A stretch of DNA of 5,539 nucleotides from Planctomycetia bacterium (GTDB lineage Bacteria; Planctomycetota; Planctomycetia; Gemmatales; Gemmataceae), in the NCBI GenBank assembly GCA_025356615.1, contig JANXSH010000655.1:1-5539 (forward strand). The letters are read 5' to 3'. The number at the start of each line of letters is the position of its first letter. Position 1 is the first letter of the stretch. Shown here in pieces: positions 1 to 5,270 of the stretch. A program made the translations under genes and the position numbers. A model generated the notes under the pieces. It was not told the DNA's origin. It saw only the letters and a program-made list of their open reading frames with translations, and did not search any database.

Positions 1-878
1 GCGTGCTTCCGCACGGCGAATCGCCCGACGATGACCTGCCCCAGCTCCCGGACATCGGACCAGTGCAGGGCACCGTCCTCGATCGCCTGCGTGAAGTCGC
101 CCGCCTCCATACGCGCCTGGTCCTTGCTATCGACCACGACATCGGTACACTTGCGCAGGACGGCGACATCGATTTCGGACTTGCCCAGGAAGTTCGACCC
201 GGCGGCGTTGATGTGGCAGCCCTGCGGCACCCAGTGTCCGAGCAACACCGGCTCCCGGCTGGTCGTCGCGGTGCAAATGATGTCCATGTCCTGGGCGGCG
301 GCCTCGGGGCGGGACACCGGGACCACCTCGACCTGGCAACGCTCGCTCATCTCGACGGCGAACGCCTTGCGTCGCTCCTCGTTCGGGCTGAAGACGGAGA
401 CGCGGCGGATCTTGCGTACCTTGCACACCGCCTCGACTTGCGTCTTCGCCTGCTTGCCGCTCCCGAAGACGCCCAACTCGGTGGCGTCGGAGCGGGCCAT
501 GTACTTCGTCGCGATGCCGCTGGCGGCACCCGTTCGCGCCTGGCCGAGGTAGTCGGCCTGGATGAGGGAGAGCAGTTGGCTCGTCTTCCCGTCGAACAGG
601 GGGACGAGGAAGGTCGCCGCGCCCTTTCGGCCCGTCGCGTAGACCTTCGCCCCCATGACGCCGAGGGACTTCGTCGTCGCCGCCATCACATGGAGCGTCG
701 CGTGATCCGTGACGGCACGCTGGCGGGGGATGAGTTGTGCCTCGTCGAGGCCGAGCTTGCGCAAGCCCGCCTCGACGGCCTCAAGGGCGAGGTCCATCGT
801 TATGAGCCTACGCACCTCGTCTTCGTTCAACAGCAGCACGCGCCCTGGCGTGGGCATCATCGTGGAAGGGGACGACAT
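1..878 (-). CDS. Ornithine cyclodeaminase / mu-crystallin family protein, C-terminus cut by window edge
   Basis: This gene reads from ATG at 878 down past position 1, giving 292 codons; family members are about 320-330 residues, so roughly 30-40 C-terminal residues are missing. The start is supported by AGGAG (plus-strand 889-893) 10 nt upstream; in-frame ATGs at 860 and 857 are less well placed. The family signature GQARTGAASGIATKYMAR lies at residues 112-129, with Arg115 matching the substrate-carboxylate arginine. Lys78 in GAKVY matches the catalytic lysine region. A Rossmann dinucleotide loop GVFGSGKQA covers 136-144. Family enzymes are cytoplasmic NAD(P)-dependent proteins that cyclise ornithine to proline, or act as alanine dehydrogenases or imine reductases. 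The usual catalytic Asp of true ornithine cyclodeaminase appears as Asn229 in AAGSNFLGKSEID, so the substrate is uncertain. The aminotransferase gene lies upstream on the same strand. Family assignment is firm; the reaction is not. Confidence 0.93.
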   Translation of the reverse strand, partial: MSSPSTMMPTPGRVLLLNEDEVRRLITMDLALEAVEAGLRKLGLDEAQLIPRQRAVTDHATLHVMAATTKSLGVMGAKVYATGRKGAATFLVPLFDGKTSQLLSLIQADYLGQARTGAASGIATKYMARSDATELGVFGSGKQAKTQVEAVCKVRKIRRVSVFSPNEERRKAFAVEMSERCQVEVVPVSRPEAAAQDMDIICTATTSREPVLLGHWVPQGCHINAAGSNFLGKSEIDVAVLRKCTDVVVDSKDQARMEAGDFTQAIEDGALHWSDVRELGQVIVGRFAVRKH

Positions 879-902
879 GACTTGGCCGCTCCTAAATCAA
901 GA

Positions 903-1044
903 AGCTAACCACAGAGTCACAGAGAACACAGAGGAATGCACAGAAGGAAGACTGATTCGAGAGCAAGAACCACCGTGTCTTCTGTCTTTCCCCTCTCCTC
1001 ATTCTGTGTATTCCTCTGTGTTCTCTGTGACTCTGTGGTTAGCT
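903..1044. repeat. Long CACAGAG-rich inverted repeat (dispersed palindromic element)
   Basis: Arms at 903-945 and 1002-1044 are reverse complements over 43 bases with one mismatch (G938 against the complement of T1009), separated by a 56-nt spacer. Each arm contains CACAGAG words at irregular 8-12 nt steps (910, 918, 927, with CACAGAA at 939). The element fills most of the gap between the aminotransferase stop and the ornithine cyclodeaminase-family start, and ends only 9 nt before that gene's ribosome binding site. It has no T-tract, so it is not a classic intrinsic terminator. CACAGAG-rich repeats of this kind are familiar from many environmental bacterial genomes, where they give rise to spurious protein predictions. 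Mobility is inferred, since only one copy is visible here and no target duplication is evident. Confidence 0.9.
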
Positions 1045-1061
1045 GTATTTCTGACTGTTCG

Positions 1062-2249
1062 TTATCGCAGAAACCTCTCGAGCCGATCGAGACCCCCGCG
1101 AATCTGCTCCCGACTCGTAGCATACGACAGGCGAACGTAGCCCTCTGCTCCGAAGGCAGCGCCCGGCACGACGTTGACTTGGGCCGAGTCGAGGGCCGCG
1201 AGACAGAAACTCGCCGAGTCGGTGATCTCTTTACCACCGAGCATCCGTCCGAAGTGCGACGACACGTCGAAGAAGGCGTAGAACGCCCCGTCGGGGACGA
1301 AACTCTTGACGCCGGGGAGCTTCGCCAGCAGACCGCAGACGAGGTCGCGCCGCGCCTGGAACTCGACGCGCATCTCCTCGACGCACGACTGGTCGCCGTC
1401 GAGCGCGGCGATCGCGGCCGCCTGGCTCACGCTGCACGGGCAGCTCGTCTCCTGGCTCTGCACGTTGCCCATCGCCTTGATGACCGGCAGGGGGCCGGCG
1501 GCCCACCCGATGCGCCACCCGGTCATCGCATACGTCTTGCTGACGCCGCTGATCGTGAGGGTGCGATCGGCAAGCCCTGGCCGGAGCGTCGCGAAGCACG
1601 TCCCCTTGGCGTCGCCGTAGATGAGTTGCTCGTAGATTTCGTCGCTGAGGACGGCGAGGCCCGTTTCGAGGACCACGTCCGCGATCGCCTCGAGTTCCGC
1701 CCTGGTGTAGACGGCCCCCGTGGGGTTCGACGGCGAGTTGAGCATGAGCATCCGGCTGCGCGGGGTGATCGCGGCCCGTAGGTCGGCGGGCTTCATCTTG
1801 AAGCCGTCTTCCAGGCGAGTGGGAATGAGGACGTAGCTCGCCCCCGTCATCGTGACGAGGTCGCTGTAGCTGACCCAGTAGGGCGCGGGGATGATGACCT
1901 CGTCGCCCGGCCCGACCGTAGAGGCGAGGGCGTTGTGGATCGAGTGCTTCGCCCCGTTGCTGACGAGGATCTGCTCGGGGCTGTAGGTGATCCCGTGCGA
2001 CTTCTGATAGAATCGGGCGATGGCGGCGCGGACCTCCGGCGTCCCGTTCGTCGGCGTGTAGTGCGTCTGGCCCTTGTTCATCGCCGCCACGGCGGCCTCG
2101 CGGATGTGCGCGGGGGTGAGGAAGTCCGGCTCGCCGAGGCTAAAGTCGAAGACGTGGACCCCTTGCGCTTTCAATTGCCGCGCGCGGCCCGCAGCCGCCA
2201 ACGTCGCGGAAGGTTGCACCGAGGAGGCGAGCTTCGAGATGCGAATCAT
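1062..2249 (-). CDS. Class I PLP-dependent aminotransferase (aspartate aminotransferase I-gamma type)
   Basis: A complete 395-residue enzyme, the normal length for fold-type I subgroup I-gamma aminotransferases. It transfers an amino group between an amino acid (probably aspartate, possibly also aromatic or prephenate-type acceptors) and a 2-oxo acid, using pyridoxal phosphate, in the cytoplasm. Visible motifs in order are SLGEPDF at 37-43 (substrate-domain loop), YTPTNGTPEVRAAIA at 64-78, NPTG at 175-178, SDEIYEQLIYGD at 202-213 (Asp203 for the pyridine nitrogen, Tyr206 for the PLP O3), SGVSKTYAMTGWRIGW at 234-249 with Lys238 as the Schiff-base lysine and Arg246 for the phosphate, and YVRLSYA at 371-377 with Arg373 for the substrate alpha-carboxylate. 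The frame is open upstream to 2579, but those 110 residues are low-complexity and non-homologous. ATG 2249 is chosen because homology begins there (MIRISKLASSVQPSATL) and AAGGA (plus-strand 2258-2262) lies 8 nt upstream. Exact substrate cannot be read from sequence. Confidence 0.97.
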   Translation of the reverse strand: MIRISKLASSVQPSATLAAAGRARQLKAQGVHVFDFSLGEPDFLTPAHIREAAVAAMNKGQTHYTPTNGTPEVRAAIARFYQKSHGITYSPEQILVSNGAKHSIHNALASTVGPGDEVIIPAPYWVSYSDLVTMTGASYVLIPTRLEDGFKMKPADLRAAITPRSRMLMLNSPSNPTGAVYTRAELEAIADVVLETGLAVLSDEIYEQLIYGDAKGTCFATLRPGLADRTLTISGVSKTYAMTGWRIGWAAGPLPVIKAMGNVQSQETSCPCSVSQAAAIAALDGDQSCVEEMRVEFQARRDLVCGLLAKLPGVKSFVPDGAFYAFFDVSSHFGRMLGGKEITDSASFCLAALDSAQVNVVPGAAFGAEGYVRLSYATSREQIRGGLDRLERFLR

Positions 2250-2360
2250 CACTGTCGTCCTTGCTGGGGCGAATTCGAGAGTCCGACTACCCTGAGTCGG
2301 TATCCATCGTATTGTATCTGGAAGTCGGGTGGAGGGGAGAGAGGCGCTCGGCGAGAGCGT

Positions 2361-2376
2361 ATCGGTTGCAACCGAT
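2361..2376. promoter_or_regulatory. Perfect 16-bp palindrome, candidate operator
   Basis: ATCGGTTGCAACCGAT is its own reverse complement over all 16 bases. It sits in the divergent gap, 50 nt before the glycosyltransferase start and 111 nt before the aminotransferase start. Such an uninterrupted palindrome between divergent genes is typical of a site for a dimeric helix-turn-helix repressor. No regulator gene is in the window and I cannot assign a regulator family. The palindrome is seen; the operator role is inferred. Confidence 0.45.
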
Positions 2377-2380
2377 GGGC

Positions 2381-2408
2381 TTGATATCTCTGACTTCTCT
2401 TCGATCAA
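2381..2408 (-). promoter_or_regulatory. Possible sigma70-like promoter for the aminotransferase
   Basis: On the minus strand TTGATC (plus 2403-2408) and TATCAA (plus 2381-2386) are spaced by 16 nt, each matching four of six consensus bases. A start site 6-7 nt further would fall inside the 16-bp palindrome at 2361-2376, the usual geometry for repression, and would leave a leader of about 125 nt. A second -10-like hexamer, TACAAT (plus 2311-2316), has no convincing -35. Weak consensus matches are common by chance, so this is tentative. No clear promoter is visible for the divergent glycosyltransferase. Confidence 0.22.
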
Positions 2409-2426
2409 CGGACACTCTCCACTCCC

Positions 2427-3875
2427 ATGCGTGTAGTCCACGTCTGCCACCGCTACCCTCCCGCCGTCGGCGGGGCCGAGGCGTACTTCGCCCGCCTCAG
2501 CCGATTCATCGCCGAACGTGATCGCGTCGAGGTGTGGACGACCAACGCCCTCGATCTGGAGGCGTTCTGGAACCCTCACGCGCGCCGACTACCCGCAGGG
2601 GTCGAGACGTGCGACGGCGTCCAGGTCCGGCGCTTCCCGCTGTGGCACTTCCCCCTCGGCCATCGCTACGTCTTCAAACTCCTCTCGCTCGTTCCCGTGT
2701 CGCGCTGGAAGTCGCTGACACTCCCCTTCAACCCGATCAGCCCCGCGATGTTTCGCGCGGCGGGTCGGTGGCGCGAGCCGATCGACCTCGTCCACGCGAC
2801 TGCGTTTCCCTACTCGTTCCCCCTCGCCTGCGCGGAGAGGCTCGCGCGGAGGCTCCGTGTCCCGTTCCTGCTCACACCCTTCGTCCACACCGGCGACCCC
2901 GACGACCCCGACGACCGCACGCGGCGCGCCTACACCTCGCCGGTGCTGATCGACATCGCGCGGCGCGCGGACCGCGTGTTCGTCCAGACCGAGGGCGAGC
3001 GACTGGAGCTGTTGCGCCACGGACTTTTGCCTGAGCGTCTGATCCTCCAGGGGTTGGGGGTCGATCTCGAGAGTTGTACGGGGGGCGATCGCGAGGGGAT
3101 GCGGGCGCGGTGGGGTGTGGCGAAGACCTCTCCCCCCCAACCCCCCTCCCCTAAAGGGGGAGGGGGGAGCAAGACCGGCCAGGGGAAGGTGGAAGCTTTT
3201 GGGCACGCCTCCGGCTCCCCCTCCCCCTTTAGGGGAGGGGGCTGGGGGGTGGGGTCTAACGAGGCGCGCTCAGAAAACTCCATCCCTTCTGAGGAAATGA
3301 ATACCCGCACTATCGTCGTCGGTCATCTGGCCAACAACAGCGTCGAAAAGGGCAGCGTCGATCTGCTGCGAGCCGCCCAGCTCGCATGGGAGGCGGGCCA
3401 GCGATTCACGGTCGTCCTGGCCGGACCCCAGATGCCGAACTTCCTGTCGTTCTGGAAGTCGTTCCGACCTACCGGGCCGGTCCACGTCCTCGGCCAGCTC
3501 GACGACCGGCAGAAACGCGACTTCTTCGCCGCCATCGATGTCTTCGCCCTACCGAGTCGGAGCGACTCGTTCGGCCTGGTGCTCCCCGAAGCCTGGGCCA
3601 ACGGCGTGCCGTGCGTCGGCTACCGCGCGGGCGGCATCCCTTGGGTCATCCGCGACGGCGTCGATGGCCTCCTCGTCCGGTGTGGCGACATCGCCGCGCT
3701 CGCTGCGGCGCTAACCCGGCTCGCGGAAGATGAGGCTCTGCGAACGCGCATGGGCGAAGCGGGCCGCACGCGCCTCCCGACGGAGTTCGACTGGGCGGGT
3801 CGATTGGCGCTGGTTCGCGGTGTCTACGAGGAGGTGATCGCGGGGCGTCGAGGAGGAAGACATACGGAGGGATGA
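2427..3875 (+). CDS. Family 4 glycosyltransferase (GT-B fold) with in-frame repeat insertion
   Basis: This 482-residue protein should transfer a sugar from a nucleotide-sugar donor to a glycan or lipid acceptor at the cytoplasmic face of the membrane. The N-terminal Rossmann domain starts with MRVVHVCHRYPPAVGGAEAY (1-20), carrying the GGAE loop of GT4 enzymes. The interdomain segment is LILQGLGVDLES (205-216). The C-terminal donor-binding domain resumes at TRTIVVGHLANNSVEKGSVD (293-312) and includes VVLAGP (329-334) and PSRSDSFGLVLPEAW (376-390), in which Asp380 and Glu388 form a D-x7-E version of the family E-x7-E motif. Residues 233-277 come from a palindromic repeat and are Pro/Gly/Ser-rich. 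About 58 residues (233-290) look additional, and without them the protein would be about 424 residues, normal for the family. Start ATG 2427 fits the homology; no good ribosome binding site precedes it. Acceptor and donor are unknown. Confidence 0.93.
   Translation: MRVVHVCHRYPPAVGGAEAYFARLSRFIAERDRVEVWTTNALDLEAFWNPHARRLPAGVETCDGVQVRRFPLWHFPLGHRYVFKLLSLVPVSRWKSLTLPFNPISPAMFRAAGRWREPIDLVHATAFPYSFPLACAERLARRLRVPFLLTPFVHTGDPDDPDDRTRRAYTSPVLIDIARRADRVFVQTEGERLELLRHGLLPERLILQGLGVDLESCTGGDREGMRARWGVAKTSPPQPPSPKGGGGSKTGQGKVEAFGHASGSPSPFRGGGWGVGSNEARSENSIPSEEMNTRTIVVGHLANNSVEKGSVDLLRAAQLAWEAGQRFTVVLAGPQMPNFLSFWKSFRPTGPVHVLGQLDDRQKRDFFAAIDVFALPSRSDSFGLVLPEAWANGVPCVGYRAGGIPWVIRDGVDGLLVRCGDIAALAAALTRLAEDEALRTRMGEAGRTRLPTEFDWAGRLALVRGVYEEVIAGRRGGRHTEG
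3124..3257. repeat. GC-rich double-hairpin palindromic element inserted in frame in the glycosyltransferase
   Basis: Two hairpins are inverted copies of one another around a spacer of about 42 nt. The left hairpin has perfect 11-bp arms (3141-3151 and 3157-3167, loop TAAAG). The right has 10-bp arms (3217-3226 and 3232-3241, loop CTTTA). The outer ends AGACC (3124-3128) and GGTCT (3253-3257) are complementary. The left unit (3124-3170) and the reverse complement of the right unit (3213-3257) align throughout except for small length changes in C/G runs and a few substitutions. The element encodes PPQPPSPKGGGG on the left and SPSPFRGGGWGVG on the right, strings typical of repeat-derived spurious ORFs in environmental genomes. 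It adds no stop in the gene's frame. Its exact borders are estimated: 134 bp is not a multiple of three, so adjoining bases must also be part of the change. Confidence 0.88.
3232..3254 (+). other. G-quadruplex motif in the repeat, on the coding strand
   Basis: Four G runs (GGGG 3232-3235, GGGGG 3237-3241, GGGGGG 3244-3249, GGGG 3251-3254) are separated by loops of 1, 2 and 1 nt, a textbook quadruplex-forming pattern present in the mRNA as well as DNA. It competes with the hairpin formed by the same bases. The left copy has the equivalent C-runs (3132-3151), so its quadruplex potential lies on the opposite strand. Formation in the cell is inference. Confidence 0.6.
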
Positions 3876-3896
3876 GGATCCGTGCGAATGGGGTCG

Positions 3897-3924
3897 AAGC
3901 CGAGCGGTAGTAACCGCTCGGCTT
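3897..3924 (+). terminator. Strong hairpin after the glycosyltransferase, likely terminator
   Basis: Perfect 12-bp arms AAGCCGAGCGGT (3897-3908) and ACCGCTCGGCTT (3913-3924) enclose the loop AGTA, starting 21 nt after the glycosyltransferase stop. Position and stability fit a transcription terminator. There is no run of T after it on either strand, so it may stop transcription only partly, protect the mRNA 3' end, or act with Rho. Confidence 0.45.
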
Positions 3925-3944
3925 GGGACAGAGCCGTTTCTATG

Positions 3945-3996
3945 CCAGAATTCGTTGACGCACCCCACCGAGTCAAGCCCGGTCGCTGAATTCTGG
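3945..3996. repeat. Spaced inverted repeat CCAGAATTC ... GAATTCTGG
   Basis: Perfect 9-bp arms at 3945-3953 and 3988-3996 flank a 34-nt loop, in the gap between the glycosyltransferase and the isomerase genes. It could be a long-loop RNA stem in the isomerase leader, paired protein-binding half-sites, or the ends of a small repeat unit. No function can be assigned. Confidence 0.5.
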
Positions 3997-4021
3997 AAGC
4001 CCTCGCCGAAGCTATGCCTTG

Positions 4022-4040
4022 CCGCCGGCATCCCCGGCGG
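4022..4040 (+). promoter_or_regulatory. GC stem-loop in the isomerase leader region
   Basis: CCGCCGG (4022-4028) and CCGGCGG (4034-4040) form a 7-bp all-GC stem with a 5-nt loop, ending 57 nt before the isomerase start. It is the third hairpin in the 222-nt gap. It could shape the 5' leader if transcription begins upstream, but no promoter that would settle this is recognisable. Confidence 0.3.
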
Positions 4041-4097
4041 TAAACTGCCCCTAACATGACTCTTCCCAGATGACCATTCACGACAGGAGCAACTCTC

Positions 4098-5270
4098 ATG
4101 GGCTTCCAGCAGACGCCGACGCATCGTTTCGGCAAGGGGTCGTACCACCAGATCGGCCTGGTTCGCGGGCAGTTCGGCGCTGTGCCGGAGGCGGAATGGG
4201 TGAAATTCATCGCCGAGTCCGGGTTCGACGGCTGGGAGGAGGCGAGCTGGGAACTCGACCTGCGCCGCTGTGACACCGACGCCGGGGCGGCCGCCTTCGC
4301 CAAAGAGCGCGTCGATCTGGCGAAGAAGCACGGCTTGGAGATATTCACCGTCGCGGGTCACCTCCAGGGACAGTGTCTCGGCGACGAGCCGAGCGTCAAG
4401 ACGCTGCAATTCCTCCGCCCCGGCGAGGCCAAGTCGGCCTACAAGGCGTGGCGCGACAAGGGCAACCAGCCGCCGCGCACGAACCCCTACTTCGTCCCCG
4501 AGGAGGTCGGCAAGCTCGTCCACGCCGAGGCCGAGAAGGATCTGCTCGCCTGCGTGCGCTACGCCGGGCACCTGTCGAAGCTCCAGAATCGCAAGGTTGC
4601 CTTGCCGAGCTTCGTCGGCTCGCCGGCGCACTGCTGGAGCCACTGGTTCCTCTTCCCGCCGCTGCCGACGAGTTGCGAGGGGTACGCCATCCCCGATGTC
4701 CGCGAAGTCAGCCTCCAACTGCTCACCGAGCGATTCGGGCCGGTCTTCACGCTCTGCAAGCAGTACGGCATCACCTACGACCTGGAGTGCCACCCCAGCG
4801 AGCGGGCCATGGGCGACCTCGAGTCGGCCCACGACTACCTCGAGGCGATGGACAAGGCGGGCTTCGCCGATGTCGTCGGGTTCAACCTCGACGGCTCGCA
4901 TCTGGAGTGGCAGAACGTCTCGGTCATCGAGTTCATCCGCGAGTTCAAGGACCGCATCCACTGCGCCCACGTCAAGGGCGTGTGGGTCGCCCCCGAACAC
5001 TGTAGGGGCGGACGACTCGGCGGCCACCGCGGCATGGGCCACTGGACGAACGGCTGGACGTTCGTGACGGCGGGCACGGCGCGGGACGCGAACAGCCTCG
5101 AGGAGATCTTCATCGAGCTGAACCGCGTCGGCTTCGACGGCGCGGTGAGCATCGAGTGGGAGGACAACGACGCCGAGCAGCACGCCGGGGCCAAGACGGC
5201 GCTGGCCAACTGCCGGAAGGCCGACAACCCGCCGAGTGGGATGCGGCACGACGAGATGTTGAAGGGCTAG
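4098..5270 (+). CDS. Sugar phosphate isomerase/epimerase (AP endonuclease family 2, TIM barrel)
   Basis: A complete 390-residue protein of the xylose isomerase-like TIM-barrel superfamily, whose members interconvert sugars, inositols or their phosphates at a divalent metal site. The start is well supported by AGGAG at 4085-4089, 8 nt before ATG. Likely metal and catalytic residues are Glu230 in YDLECHPSE (228-235 region), Asp265 and His268 in FNLDGSHLEWQ (262-272), His291 in RIHCAHVKG (286-294) and Glu353 in VSIEWED (350-356). The run from the DGSHLEWQ block to the HVKG block is the characteristic family C-terminal half. The N-terminal strand-helix unit is WVKFIAESGFDGWEEASWEL (34-53), and GHLQG (87-91) is near the second metal-side loop. 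No signal peptide or membrane segment is seen, so it is probably cytoplasmic. An insert-like region at 105-140 makes it longer than the roughly 280-residue family minimum. Substrate cannot be inferred. Confidence 0.94.
   Translation: MGFQQTPTHRFGKGSYHQIGLVRGQFGAVPEAEWVKFIAESGFDGWEEASWELDLRRCDTDAGAAAFAKERVDLAKKHGLEIFTVAGHLQGQCLGDEPSVKTLQFLRPGEAKSAYKAWRDKGNQPPRTNPYFVPEEVGKLVHAEAEKDLLACVRYAGHLSKLQNRKVALPSFVGSPAHCWSHWFLFPPLPTSCEGYAIPDVREVSLQLLTERFGPVFTLCKQYGITYDLECHPSERAMGDLESAHDYLEAMDKAGFADVVGFNLDGSHLEWQNVSVIEFIREFKDRIHCAHVKGVWVAPEHCRGGRLGGHRGMGHWTNGWTFVTAGTARDANSLEEIFIELNRVGFDGAVSIEWEDNDAEQHAGAKTALANCRKADNPPSGMRHDEMLKG

Noticed and set aside
3..908. 301-codon plus-strand open frame
   Set aside because: It is antisense to the ornithine cyclodeaminase-family gene, which has family motifs. 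The composition is Arg/His/Leu/Ala-rich as expected of a shadow frame.
903..945. CRISPR or tandem-repeat array
   Set aside because: The CACAGAG words are irregularly spaced within one arm of a palindrome; there are no uniform repeats with unique spacers.
936..1781. 281-codon plus-strand open frame
   Set aside because: It starts inside the CACAGAG palindrome, giving the familiar spurious Cys/Val/Ser-rich leader, and continues antisense to the aminotransferase.
2283..2300. Short inverted repeat CCGACT ... AGTCGG
   Set aside because: Six-base arms with a 6-nt loop are expected by chance in this composition, and position relative to either gene is not informative.
2250..2579. 110-residue N-terminal extension of the aminotransferase
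   Set aside because: The extension is low-complexity, would overlap the start of the divergent glycosyltransferase, and is not needed by the family. A ribosome binding site supports the start at 2249.
3124..3302. Glycosyltransferase as a pseudogene split by the repeat
   Set aside because: The frame is open across the insert, and the GT4 motifs on both sides are intact in the same frame, so nothing in the sequence shows inactivation.
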